A DNA stretch of 64,000 nucleotides from Flavobacterium nitrogenifigens (GTDB lineage Bacteria; Bacteroidota; Bacteroidia; Flavobacteriales; Flavobacteriaceae), in assembly GCF_003254565.1 (NCBI RefSeq), contig NZ_QJRI01000174.1, positions 150,901-214,900 of the forward strand. Reading direction: 5' to 3'. How positions within the stretch are numbered: the first letter of the stretch is position 1; each line of letters starts with the position of its first letter. Under the pieces are notes generated by a model. The model saw only the letters and a program-made list of their open reading frames with translations, did not search any database and was not told where the DNA came from. Below are positions 38,379-47,411 of the stretch, piece after piece. A program made the position numbers and the translations under genes.

Positions 38379-41300
38379 CTAATTCTCCACTTTTACGATG
38401 GCCATTTTACCATTGTATGGTTTACTACCTTTTGCATCTAGTGCTTTTGTTGCCTCTTGTAAACCGTCGTATTTCTCATAATAGATATAGTACTTACTTG
38501 TAGCTACATTATAAAAGAAATTAATATCTGAACGTCCTGCAGCCACTGCTTTTGTTAAGAACTCATCGCGTTTCTCTACACTATTGTGAACTGCAACAAT
38601 TAAATAATAGCCATTATCAGAGTTTTTAATGTTCTTGATAATTTGCATATTTGACTGCTCTTCACCAAAATCAAAATCATTTGCTTTTAATGGTGCGCTG
38701 CTCAGTTTTGTTGTTTCTTTTATTCTCTTAAGAGCTGCAACGTCCTGCGCATATCTTCCTTCATCATTCTCATAAGCGGCACGTTTAATTCTACGTTTAC
38801 GCTCAATTTCAGTCTCTGTTTTGATACGCTCTAAATCGGCAATCAACGCTGCTCCCTCTCTTTCCATTTTTAACTGAGCCGCTTTCAACTCATTAATCTT
38901 TTCAAGATATGCTTTATTCAAAGGATCATCTTTAGGGAACTTTTTAAGTCTTTCGTTATAAAGATTAGTCAGTTTTGCAATCTCATTCTTCATACTGTTG
39001 TTTGCATCAGCAATCTGAACTTTTAATGCCTCAATCTGGCTATTTTCTGCCGCCACACTCTTAAATGGTTTTGGCTCTCTATAAATACCCTTCTCACTTA
39101 AATCATTCTCTTCTTTTAAATCATTCAAGTCTTTTTGCTTATTTGCAACCGTTGCCTTAAACTGATTTAATAAATCTGTTTGAATGTTACTTGTTCCTTC
39201 AACAGATTTAGTCAAGCTTTCAATAGCTTTTCCAGTATCATCTTTCGCTTTAGCTGCTAATGCGGCTGCCTCTGCATCTGCTTTTGCTTTTTCAGCTGCT
39301 AATTTTGCTTGGCGTTCCTCTTCTTCTCTCAAGCGTCTTGTTTCTTCTTCGGCTTTTAACTTCTCTGTAGCTTCAGCATCGGCTTTGGCTTTGGCTTCTG
39401 CTAAAAGTCTAGCTTGTTCAGCTACCATATCCGCTTTTGCTTTAGCATCTGCTGCAAGTTTCGCTTGAAGTGCTTCAGCATCTGCTTTAGCCTTAGCATC
39501 TGCAGCAAGTTTTGCTTGAAGTGCTTCAGCATCTGCTTTTGCTTTGGCATCAGCTGCCAATTTCGCTTGAAGTGCTTCAGCATCGGCTTTCGCTTTAGCA
39601 TCAGCTGCCAATTTCGCTTGACGAGCTTCTTCTTCTACTCTAGCTTTTTCCTCTTCAGCCTGTTTCACTTTTAATGCTTCAGCGTCTGCTTTTGCTTTGG
39701 CGTCTGCAGCAAGTTTCGCTTGAAGTGCTTCAGCATCTGCTTTTGCTTTGGCATCGGCTGCCAATTTCGCTTGACGAGCTTCTTCATCCAATCTCGCTTT
39801 TTCTTCAGCGGCTTGTTTTGCTTTTAAAGCTTCAGCATCTGCTTTTGCTTTGGCGTCAGCCGCTAACTTAGCTTGGCGAGCATCTTCCTCTTCCTGCAAT
39901 TTTTTAGCTTCTGCTTCTGCTTTGGCTTTGGCTGTAGCTTCAGCATCGGCTTTTACTTTTGCATCAGCTAATAATTTTGCTTGTAAAGCTTCCATATCAG
40001 CTTTCGCTTTAGCATCTGCTGCAAGTTTCGCTTGAAGTGCTTCTGCATCTGCTTTAGCCTTAGCATCTGCTGCTAATTTCGCTTGGCGTGCCTCTTCTTC
40101 TACTCTAGCTTTTTCTTCTGCAGCCTGTCTAACTTTTAATGCTTCTGCGTCGGCTTTCGCTTTTGCTTCCGCTGCTAATCTTGCTTGTTCTGCTTCTGCA
40201 TCGGCTTTAGCTTTTGCTTCTGCTGCCAATTTCGCTTGACGAGCTTCTTCTTCTACTCTAGCTTTTTCTTCAGCAGCTTGTCTAACTTTTAATGCTTCTG
40301 CATCGGCTTTCGCTTTTGCTTCCGCTGCTAATCTTGCTTGTTCTGCTTCTGCATCAGCTTTCGCTTTAGCTTCAGCTGCTTGTTTTGCTTTCAATGCTTC
40401 TGCATCAGCTTTTGCTTTTGCGTCGGCTGCTAATTTTGCCTGACGTGCATCTTCCTCCTCTTGTAATTTTTTTGCTTCAGCTTCGGCTTTTGCTTTTGCT
40501 GTAGCTTCTGCATCTGCTTTTACTCTTGCATCGGCAATTAGTTTAGCTTGTAAAGCCTCCATATCTGCTTTTGCTTTTGCGTCGGCTGCTAATCTTGCTT
40601 GTTCTGCTTCTGCATCAGCTTTCGCTTTAGCTTCTGCCGCCAATCTAACTTTTTCAGCTTCCGCGTCTGCTTTTGCCTTTTCATCAGCAATCAATTTTGC
40701 TTTTGCAGCAGCTTCTGCGTCGGCTTTCGCTTTTGCATCTGCTACCAGTTTAGCTTGAAGCGCTTCTGCATCAGCTTTCGCTTTTGCTTCTGCAGCTAAT
40801 TGTGCTTGTCTCGCTTCTTCTGCTTGTTTTATTTTCAATGCTTCAGCGTCAGCTTTTGCTTTTAATTCAGCCGCTATAATTGCTTGTCTTGCTTCAGCAT
40901 CTGCTTTTGCTTTTGCGTCAGCTGCTAATTTTTCTTTAAGTGCGGCTTCTTCTGCTGCTTTTGCTTTTACATCTGCCGTCAATTTAGCTTTGTTAGCAGC
41001 ATCAATTGATGCTTTTGTTTTAGCTTCGGCTGCAGTCTTAGCTTTTGCTTCAGCTGCTAATCTTGCTTGCAATGCATCTGAATCTGCTTTGGCTTTTGCA
41101 TCGGCTGCCAATATTGACTGCATATCTGCGGCCTCTGCTTTGGCTTTAGCATCTGCTTTACGTTTTGCTTCAGTAGCATCTGCTTTTGCTTTATTGTCTG
41201 CAATTAATTTTAATCTTGCAGCTTCTGCATCAGCTTTTGCTTTTTCCGCAGCGGCTAATCTTGCTTGTCTTGCTGCTTCAGCGTCGGCTTTAACTTTTTC

Positions 41301-43067
41301 AGCAGCAGCTAATCTCATTTTTGCTGCAGCTTCTGAATTTGCTCGTGCTCTTTCTATTGCAAGCTGTGCAGCTGTTTTTTGTTGTGTTGGTGCTGCTGCA
41401 TTTGCTGCGGCCGCTTTTGCTTTTGCCGCTTCTGCATCGGCTTTGGCTTTATCTGCTGAGGCAACTTTTGCTTGTAAAGCTTCTGCATCGGCTTTAGCTT
41501 TAGCATCAGCAGCTAATTTTATTTTTAAAGCTTCTGCATCTGCCTGTGCTTTATCTGCTGCTAACTGTTCTGGTGTTTTTTGTGCAACTTCTCCAGATTT
41601 ATTTGCTGCGGCTTTCGCTCTTGCTGCAGCTGCAGCGTCAACTCTTGCTTTATTATCAGCAGTCAGTTTTATTCTGCGCTCTTCAGCATCTGCTCTAGCT
41701 TTATCAGCTGCTAGTTGTGCTTGTGTTTTTTGTGTCTCAGCTACTGCTTTGTTTGCTGCTGCAACTTGTGCTCTTGCTGCGGCTGCGGCATCTGCTTTTG
41801 CTTTTGCTTCTGCAGCTAACCTTATTTTAACAGCCTCGGCATCTGCTTTAGCTTTATTGTCTGCTTCTAGTTTTGCTTTTGCTGCTGCTTCGGCATCTGC
41901 TTTTGCTTTATTATCTGCTTCTAATTTGGCCTTCGCTTTAGCCTCTGCATCTGCCTTAACTTTTTCGGCAGCTGCTAATCTTGCTTGTTTTGCTTCAGCA
42001 TCGGCTTTCGCTTTGGCTTCTGCGGCCAATCTATTCTTTTCAGCAATCTCTGCTCTGTTTACCTGAGTAGCTTCCGATTGTGGTTTTGCCGGCACAGATT
42101 TTGGTTTTGAAGGGTCAATCAATGAACCTTCATCATCATCTCCATAATAGTAATTTCTATTTTTGAATTTGTAAGCAATAGCAAATTCATGAGAACCACC
42201 CAAATTAGAGAAATTGCCCATTCCTCTTTCATAATTATATTCAATAGCAATACTCGGAGTAATGTTAAATCCGAGACCTGCAGAAACACCATATAATGTA
42301 TTATATCCAGCCTGCGCCCAAACTCCTTGTTGAAGTGTAAGCATTCCTAAACCAGAAATAACTGTTTTATCTTTTTTGATTTCTGTTCTAACAATTCCAG
42401 AGAATTTACTTCTATCAAAAAAACCATAACTGTCAATATATCCAGTATACATTGCATGCAATTGAATGGCTCTTTCTGGATCTTCTTTTACCATTCCGGA
42501 TCCGAAATTGTAAAGCACTAAATTGTTAATTGCTAATCCGAAATCTAAAAATTCTGTACCGTAGTTAATTCCAGGATTTACTGTCAATAATGTACTTTTT
42601 GGAAAATCTCCGGTCAAAATAGTAGTATCATCTGATATAATTTTTCCTGTATTGATACCACTTTGATAGATTCCAACATTTAATCCAAAAGTCAAATTAC
42701 TATCCTCTTGTAAAGCTATGTTGTGAGCAAAATTGGCAACTCCACCAAAAACAGTCATCAATCCGTAATTCTGTTGAAATAAACCTACAGCAAATGCTTC
42801 ATTCTCTCTAAATCGTCCAGAATAATTAGCCAAATAAGTCTGTGGAGCATTATCAAACTGCACCCATTGTCTTTTATTATAGAAACTTGCGTACGGGTTA
42901 GATTCCCTAACAAAACTGAATGTTGGGTTAATTAAATATCTATTAAACTTTAAAGAATTTCTAATGGGTAATGAAAACGAAACAACTCCATCCTCAGAAG
43001 CTTCTTGAGAATAGAGTACATTTGATAAACCGTAAAATAACGTGATGAATAGTAAAAGTTTCTTCAT
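38379..43067 (-). CDS. sprD: SprD, PorP/SprF-like barrel fused to a long Ala/Lys-rich coiled coil
   Basis: The 1562-residue protein has a signal peptide (1-20) and a PorP/SprF-type outer-membrane domain (to about residue 300, with SFPLP-like start VSFSLPIRNSLKFNRYLINP). A helical region of about 940 residues follows, built of AKADAEA-type words with a frequent 17-residue unit. The C-terminal part has charged coiled coil (ERIKTETEIERKRR) and a SPOR-like end (NGYYLIVAVHNSVEKRDEFL ... AIVKVEN). SprD is needed for normal gliding and spreading in F. johnsoniae. The barrel plus TolA-like helix suggests a link from the outer membrane to the periplasm or cell wall. It starts one base after sprC ends. 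Confidence 0.88.
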   Translation of the reverse strand: MKKLLLFITLFYGLSNVLYSQEASEDGVVSFSLPIRNSLKFNRYLINPTFSFVRESNPYASFYNKRQWVQFDNAPQTYLANYSGRFRENEAFAVGLFQQNYGLMTVFGGVANFAHNIALQEDSNLTFGLNVGIYQSGINTGKIISDDTTILTGDFPKSTLLTVNPGINYGTEFLDFGLAINNLVLYNFGSGMVKEDPERAIQLHAMYTGYIDSYGFFDRSKFSGIVRTEIKKDKTVISGLGMLTLQQGVWAQAGYNTLYGVSAGLGFNITPSIAIEYNYERGMGNFSNLGGSHEFAIAYKFKNRNYYYGDDDEGSLIDPSKPKSVPAKPQSEATQVNRAEIAEKNRLAAEAKAKADAEAKQARLAAAEKVKADAEAKAKAKLEADNKAKADAEAAAKAKLEADNKAKADAEAVKIRLAAEAKAKADAAAAARAQVAAANKAVAETQKTQAQLAADKARADAEERRIKLTADNKARVDAAAAARAKAAANKSGEVAQKTPEQLAADKAQADAEALKIKLAADAKAKADAEALQAKVASADKAKADAEAAKAKAAAANAAAPTQQKTAAQLAIERARANSEAAAKMRLAAAEKVKADAEAARQARLAAAEKAKADAEAARLKLIADNKAKADATEAKRKADAKAKAEAADMQSILAADAKAKADSDALQARLAAEAKAKTAAEAKTKASIDAANKAKLTADVKAKAAEEAALKEKLAADAKAKADAEARQAIIAAELKAKADAEALKIKQAEEARQAQLAAEAKAKADAEALQAKLVADAKAKADAEAAAKAKLIADEKAKADAEAEKVRLAAEAKAKADAEAEQARLAADAKAKADMEALQAKLIADARVKADAEATAKAKAEAEAKKLQEEEDARQAKLAADAKAKADAEALKAKQAAEAKAKADAEAEQARLAAEAKAKADAEALKVRQAAEEKARVEEEARQAKLAAEAKAKADAEAEQARLAAEAKAKADAEALKVRQAAEEKARVEEEARQAKLAADAKAKADAEALQAKLAADAKAKADMEALQAKLLADAKVKADAEATAKAKAEAEAKKLQEEEDARQAKLAADAKAKADAEALKAKQAAEEKARLDEEARQAKLAADAKAKADAEALQAKLAADAKAKADAEALKVKQAEEEKARVEEEARQAKLAADAKAKADAEALQAKLAADAKAKADAEALQAKLAADAKAKADAEALQAKLAADAKAKADMVAEQARLLAEAKAKADAEATEKLKAEEETRRLREEEERQAKLAAEKAKADAEAAALAAKAKDDTGKAIESLTKSVEGTSNIQTDLLNQFKATVANKQKDLNDLKEENDLSEKGIYREPKPFKSVAAENSQIEALKVQIADANNSMKNEIAKLTNLYNERLKKFPKDDPLNKAYLEKINELKAAQLKMEREGAALIADLERIKTETEIERKRRIKRAAYENDEGRYAQDVAALKRIKETTKLSSAPLKANDFDFGEEQSNMQIIKNIKNSDNGYYLIVAVHNSVEKRDEFLTKAVAAGRSDINFFYNVATSKYYIYYEKYDGLQEATKALDAKGSKPYNGKMAIVKVEN
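39240..42060 (-). repeat. 51-bp coding minisatellite in sprD
   Basis: This stretch encodes Ala/Lys/Asp/Glu-rich helix. In its 3' half the unit AKLAADAKAKADAEALQ (17 residues, 51 bp) recurs in tandem; for example TGCTTCAGCA on the plus strand recurs exactly 51 bases apart at 39471 and 39522. Longer blocks containing KAEAEAKKLQEEEDARQ are duplicated. Codon changes between copies are mostly synonymous, so the protein repeat is better kept than the DNA. Confidence 0.75.
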
Positions 43068-43068
43068 A

Positions 43069-44532
43069 TTATTTTATAACAGTTATCGATCCTTTTTTTT
43101 CACCTGCATCGCCTTGAATGACATAGTAATAAACGGGATTTACATTCTTAAAATCTACATTGTTTTGAGGCCAATCGCCTTGGTAATTCACTACATCCAA
43201 AACTTTATCGCCGTTTGAACTAATGATCATCACCTTTGTATTTGCATTTTTATATTCATCCGGAATATTCCAATAAGGATTCATTCCACTTAATTTGATG
43301 ATGTTTGGAATAACACTTGATGGGCCAGACTCACCATTTATTCTAAATGAAAATTCTTTGCTAGAAATACAGCCAGATGCTTGAGAAACTTTTGCTTTAT
43401 AATTACCTTTTACAGCTACAACATAAGAACTTGACGTTGCATTAGCAATTAAATTATTGTTTAGATACCATTCATAAGTTGGAGCAGTAGCGTCTGTGGT
43501 AATAGTTACAGTGACAGTCTCACCTTCGCTTAACTTGTACCCATCCTCAGCATCAATGCTTGCATTGAAACTATTGCTCTGAAGATTAATTGATCCTGTG
43601 GCATTACAACCTCCAAAATCAACATCAACAGAATAAACTCCAGATTCGTTTGTAGAATACGTACGATTTGTTGCTCCTGCAATTAGATTACCATCTTTCT
43701 TCCATTGATAACTATTTCCTGAAGTTGCCGTTAAAACTGTTCCTGAACCACTAGCACAAAATGGGTTTCCTAAAGATGAGTTTATTGTAACTCCAGAACC
43801 CGAAGATGATGAAGAAACCGTTACTCTATTTGAACTAAAATTGACATTCGAACATTCGCCATAATCAAGTTCTGCAAAATAAACACCCGCTGAATTTACT
43901 GTTAAAGAAGACGAATTCTGTCCTGAAATTTGAACGTCATCCTTATACCATTTATATTTAATATTCGGATAGTTTGCAGGTGATGATTCTGCTACTTCAG
44001 GAGTAAGATTATCGACTGATAAAGTAAAACTGCCTCCGGCACAGAAAGCAGCAGTATTTCTATTTTGATTTATTAAAAAAGAAGATACATAGTCTTTATA
44101 ATAGGCTGAAAAAGAGTATGACCCAGAAAAGTTTTGTGCTCTAGGACTATTAACTCCATTACTGCTTACTATTCTTAAACTGTAAGCATTAGAACCTTTT
44201 AATGTCGTAGGAATTGCGAATTTAATTGTTTGTTCGGTACTTGATAATTGAATAACACCAAGGGTAGTAGTAGATGTTGGATTGGTAAAACTACCAAATT
44301 CATCAGACAATTGAACAGAAAAAGTAATATCTGAAGCAAAATTTAAATACGAAAAAGTTGCCGAATATTCATTGAATTTAGCACCATCAACAATATCTCC
44401 GGCACAAATATCTTTAAAAGGTAATTGTTGTGGAGATATTGATGACTGCGCATAAGTACTCGATCCAGTAAAGAAGATTATGCTGAATAATAGTAAAACT
44501 TTAAAAAAAGATAAAGTAATTTTTTGAATCAT
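43069..44532 (-). CDS. sprC: SprC, secreted gliding-motility protein with Ig-like domains
   Basis: The 487-residue protein has a signal peptide (to STYAQ, about 29). Several Ig-like or PKD-like segments follow, with the pattern YKWYKDDVQISG, SYQWKKDGNLIAGA and YEWYLNNNLIANAT. The C-terminal domain resembles the CHU_C/type B targeting domain (SGMNPYWNIPDEYKN ... VYYYVIQGDAGEKKGSITVI), though its usual TPNGDGxND motif is degenerate. It is probably secreted by the type IX system. The name rests on order: it sits immediately before sprD and sprB as in F. johnsoniae. Its start overlaps the upstream gene by four bases (ATGA). Confidence 0.85.
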   Translation of the reverse strand: MIQKITLSFFKVLLLFSIIFFTGSSTYAQSSISPQQLPFKDICAGDIVDGAKFNEYSATFSYLNFASDITFSVQLSDEFGSFTNPTSTTTLGVIQLSSTEQTIKFAIPTTLKGSNAYSLRIVSSNGVNSPRAQNFSGSYSFSAYYKDYVSSFLINQNRNTAAFCAGGSFTLSVDNLTPEVAESSPANYPNIKYKWYKDDVQISGQNSSSLTVNSAGVYFAELDYGECSNVNFSSNRVTVSSSSSGSGVTINSSLGNPFCASGSGTVLTATSGNSYQWKKDGNLIAGATNRTYSTNESGVYSVDVDFGGCNATGSINLQSNSFNASIDAEDGYKLSEGETVTVTITTDATAPTYEWYLNNNLIANATSSSYVVAVKGNYKAKVSQASGCISSKEFSFRINGESGPSSVIPNIIKLSGMNPYWNIPDEYKNANTKVMIISSNGDKVLDVVNYQGDWPQNNVDFKNVNPVYYYVIQGDAGEKKGSITVIK

Positions 44533-44939
44533 ATAGTGCGTGTTCTTGCTAGATCTATACGCTCAAAAAACAGGATATCTATAACTGTTTCAGAGAAATC
44601 ATACTTGTAGTTTTCAATTACTTCTTTTGCAAGAATTGAAGTTGCTGCAAGTGCTGAGTTCTGATCACAATCGCTAGATACAGTATTTGACTCAGCCGCT
44701 ATAGTAAGGCCATCCTTGGGGGTGGACATCCCTACTATAGACTGATTTAAATTACTTGATTTGCCGTTCTCTATAACAGCAATATTATTGTTGTTTTGGT
44801 TGTTATTAGCCAAAGTTAAACCACACCCAGAAACAGCAGCCTTAGTAGGATTTTCTGCTGTATTCTGTGCATATAGAGTTAACGATATAGGCGAAACCAA
44901 AAATATTATATATATAAAATATTTTTTCGTAGATACCAT
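44529..44939 (-). CDS. Small secreted protein of the spr operon, function unknown
   Basis: The 136-residue protein has a signal peptide (MVSTKKYFIYIIFLVSPISLTLYAQ) and an Asn-rich segment (LANNNQNNNNIAVIENG). Two cysteines (SGCGLT, SDCDQNS) could form a disulfide, and the hydrophobic C-terminal third reads ETVIDILFFERIDLARTRTI. No family was recognised. An alternative ATG at 44978 would add 13 residues before the signal peptide and is less likely. Its stop overlaps the sprC start by four bases, so it is translationally coupled to sprC. The spr operon of F. johnsoniae has an equivalent small gene at this place. Confidence 0.7.
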   Translation of the reverse strand: MVSTKKYFIYIIFLVSPISLTLYAQNTAENPTKAAVSGCGLTLANNNQNNNNIAVIENGKSSNLNQSIVGMSTPKDGLTIAAESNTVSSDCDQNSALAATSILAKEVIENYKYDFSETVIDILFFERIDLARTRTI

Positions 44940-45039
44940 TATGTCTTGATCTTTATTTAGGCCCGTAAGACGATACATAAATTGTGTCTGGGGACTTAAT
45001 TAATAAAATTTACGCGTGGGAAATAAAAATCGAAACTAT

Positions 45040-46332
45040 TTATCTATTACCGCTAGAAGCTGTGATTTTTCCTAATTGTAATCTGAAATCTGGTTTTTTA
45101 GGATTGAAGATGTCAATGAAAGTTTCTTTGTTGTCGCTTTGTGAGTAAACGTTAAAGAAAACACTGTTTCCATACCAACTCTCTAAATCTTCGTTGTTTG
45201 AATTGTATTCAGTAAAGATGTTTCCTTTACATAAGTTGAAATACATTTCCTCAAATTTGATTTTTTTAAGATTAGCATCATTGATTTCAGTTTTGCTGTC
45301 TAATAATACTGCAGGGTTGAATCCAGAGATTACACTTCTTTTCATTTCAAGAGAAGCATTTTCAGCTACATATACAGCCTCTTTTACTAAACCTGCTTGA
45401 ATGTCAGCGTTAATGTTTTCACTGTCATTAACCATTGTAATATTGCTAGCAACAACTAAAGTTTGTTTTTTAGTGAAATCTGTTTCACTTTTCTTCTCAT
45501 AAGATCTTACCTCCATACAACGAGATCCATCTTTTGTACTTGAGAAGTAAGAAGATCTAACTGCTAAAGAGTTGAAGAAACGACATTGAACTCCTTGAGA
45601 GAATTTAAAGTCATCATTAACTGATTTATAAGAAACGAATTTTGTAGCATTTATGTCACCACCCAAGATTCCGAAAGAATCTCCTCCTGCGTAGCTAATC
45701 ATAATATTTTCTAAAATTGTTTTGTTACCAAGACCAGCCAAAGTCAAAGCATTGAAAGTATCTGCTCCTTTAACTTTTTTACCTGCAAACTCGATTCTAA
45801 CGAATCTTAAAATTCCAGAGTTTGAAGCTACATTGTCTCCACCGTAAGTAGTCATTGTAGGATCAAGGTCTAGGTTATAAGAACCTACATTTCCAAATTT
45901 GTTAATTGGGGCATCTCCAAGGATTACGATTCCTCCCCAGTCTCCCGCTTTTTTCATGCTGCGGTTTGAAGTAAATACAATTGGATCTGTTTCTAAACCA
46001 TCAGCCACTAATTGTGCACCTTTTGTGATTACCAATGTTCCTTTTGTTTCGAAATCACCGATAATTACAGTTCCTGGTTCAATAGTTAAAACAGCATTGT
46101 TTGTAACATAAACGTTTCCTTGTAAAACGTAGATATTTCTTTTCAGCAATTTGGTATTAACAGAAATGTTTCCTGCCAAAATTTGGTTTGCTTCTCCATA
46201 ATCAACTTTGTTAGGCTTAAACTCAGTCCAGTTGTTTAACCAATTGGTGTAGCCCATAATTCCTTTCTCTTGTTGAGCATTCATACTCGCAACTGTCAAA
46301 AGAACGCAGATCAATTGAGTAATTTTTTTCAT
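45040..46332 (-). CDS. Secreted beta-helix-like protein of the spr operon
   Basis: The 430-residue protein has a signal peptide (MKKITQLICVLLTVASMNAQ). The next 200 residues resemble the N-terminal part of right-handed parallel beta-helix proteins of Bacteroidota: LQGNVYVTNNAVLTIEPGTV, GTLVITKGAQLVADG, PIVFTSNRSMKKAGDWGGIV and LRFVRIEFAGKKV. Later turns (NKTILENIMISYAGGDSFGI) continue the pattern. No type IX C-terminal domain was recognised. The frame extends 47 codons upstream of 46332, but the ATG there precedes the signal peptide and the upstream part overlaps a hairpin. A surface or periplasmic partner of the gliding machinery is inferred from its operon. Confidence 0.75.
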   Translation of the reverse strand: MKKITQLICVLLTVASMNAQQEKGIMGYTNWLNNWTEFKPNKVDYGEANQILAGNISVNTKLLKRNIYVLQGNVYVTNNAVLTIEPGTVIIGDFETKGTLVITKGAQLVADGLETDPIVFTSNRSMKKAGDWGGIVILGDAPINKFGNVGSYNLDLDPTMTTYGGDNVASNSGILRFVRIEFAGKKVKGADTFNALTLAGLGNKTILENIMISYAGGDSFGILGGDINATKFVSYKSVNDDFKFSQGVQCRFFNSLAVRSSYFSSTKDGSRCMEVRSYEKKSETDFTKKQTLVVASNITMVNDSENINADIQAGLVKEAVYVAENASLEMKRSVISGFNPAVLLDSKTEINDANLKKIKFEEMYFNLCKGNIFTEYNSNNEDLESWYGNSVFFNVYSQSDNKETFIDIFNPKKPDFRLQLGKITASSGNR

Positions 46333-46381
46333 GATAAGGGGGGTATTACGGTTAATAATAAATTTGGGTATGCGTATATGT

Positions 46382-46437
46382 AAAAACTCCTCTCGAGTTT
46401 TCTGATATCTCAGAACCCTTGAGAGTGAGTTTTTTTT
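46382..46437 (-). terminator. Internal hairpin (attenuator-like) between the first two spr-operon genes
   Basis: AAAAACTC (46382-46389) pairs with GAGTTTTT (46427-46434), with further pairs CTCTC/GAGAG and TTCTGA/TCAGAA inside and a 4-base loop. T runs follow on both strands. It lies 74 bases after the stop of the 150-residue gene and upstream of the beta-helix gene, so it could terminate part of the transcripts. Confidence 0.55.
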
Positions 46438-46510
46438 ATTTTGTTTTTCTAGAATGTCAAAGCTGGTATTCACTTAGACTTTCCAAAAAAGATTTTAAAA
46501 AAATGCTTTA

Positions 46511-46963
46511 TTACATTTCATTCAAATCGTTGAACTCGTGTAATGATTTCAATGTACTTTCGTAGAACAAAATTGCCGCAATTAGATTTCCTTTATCAGA
46601 GTAAGGCATCATTTTTCTTTGGAATTCTACAGTTGTATCCAAGAATGTTGATGTACCTACTGCCTGAGCATCTAATACTTTTTTGTGTTCGTTATCGTCT
46701 GGAATACCAAGGTCAGCCATAGTAACTCCAGGTTTTGTAACCAAAGCAATGTAAGGGAGAGTTTTAACTAATACTTTGATACGCTCGATGTATAATTCCA
46801 AAAGTTCTCCTTTTTGCATACCACTTAATTCTTTTTGATCATGGTATTTTCTGATAAGAGCAGTTGTACTGATAATACTTCTCGGTGCGTTTTTAGCTTG
46901 TGCTGAAACAGCCGCAGTAGTTAAGATAAAAAAAGCACTAAATAGAATAATTTTCCCTTTCAT
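46511..46963 (-). CDS. First gene of the spr operon: small secreted helical protein, function unknown
   Basis: The 150-residue protein has a signal peptide (to VSAQA, about 22) and a mostly helical, charged mature part (LIRKYHDQKELSGMQKGELL, ELYIERIKVLVKTLP, ESTLKSLHEFNDLNEM). No domain was recognised; similar short proteins are known upstream of sprB in Flavobacterium. It is the promoter-proximal gene of the 28-kb operon, with a consensus promoter 34 bases upstream. A strong hairpin follows it, so it may be expressed at a higher level than the genes downstream. Its role in gliding is not established. Confidence 0.75.
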   Translation of the reverse strand: MKGKIILFSAFFILTTAAVSAQAKNAPRSIISTTALIRKYHDQKELSGMQKGELLELYIERIKVLVKTLPYIALVTKPGVTMADLGIPDDNEHKKVLDAQAVGTSTFLDTTVEFQRKMMPYSDKGNLIAAILFYESTLKSLHEFNDLNEM

Positions 46964-46997
46964 AGATTCTTATTTTATAATTGGTTGTTGATAAAAA

Positions 46998-47027
46998 CAA
47001 AAATATATAAATTAACTTAAATTACAA
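46998..47027 (-). promoter_or_regulatory. Consensus promoter of the spr operon
   Basis: On the minus strand TTG (47027-47025), 19 bases, then TATTTTTG (47005-46998) matches the flavobacterial consensus exactly. It ends 34 bases before the first spr-operon ATG. No other promoter of equal quality was seen inside the operon. Confidence 0.75.
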
Positions 47028-47380
47028 CTGTAATGAATTTTTTTTTCAAAAAATTTCCTTAAAAAAACCTTAAAAACCAGCGTTATGTCGAGAAAATGTG
47101 CGTTTTAACGTGCATTTTGTTAAAAATGTTAATTAAAAAATCGTAAGAGATTAACTATAAAAAACTTAAAATTGACTCAATAAATACCCAAAAAAAACAT
47201 ACGTTTATCGGTTTTTGAAAAAAAATATTAACAAAAACATCTTGATATTTACTAACTTGAGCATATTTATTAACAAAATTCTATCGAAAGTATTCCAAAA
47301 AAAAATCAAAAAATCACTCGTAAACTTCAAATCTAAATTTGAAAATTAGAACGAATAAATAATCTTACTTCTTAAAATTT

Positions 47381-47407
47381 TTGACTACACATTTTCTTCT
47401 ATCTTTG
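47381..47407 (+). promoter_or_regulatory. Promoter of holB, abutting the start codon
   Basis: TTG (47381-47383), 16 bases, TATCTTTG (47400-47407). The ATG follows after only four bases, so the transcript would be leaderless or nearly so. Confidence 0.6.
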
Positions 47408-47411
47408 CGCC

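Larger units (their letters stand above)
46964..47411. other. Divergent AT-rich promoter region between the spr operon and holB
   Basis: This 448-base spacer has no gene. It holds the spr promoter (46998-47027), an imperfect 26-base palindrome at 47093-47118, several A/T homopolymer runs and, at its right end, the holB promoter (47381-47407). Confidence 0.7.

Noticed and set aside
40990..42066. A 358-codon plus-strand open frame rich in Ala and Ser
   Set aside because: It is the mirror of the sprD AKADAEA repeat on the other strand; repetitive GC-richer codons keep the reverse frame open. It has no signal peptide or domain and no promoter.
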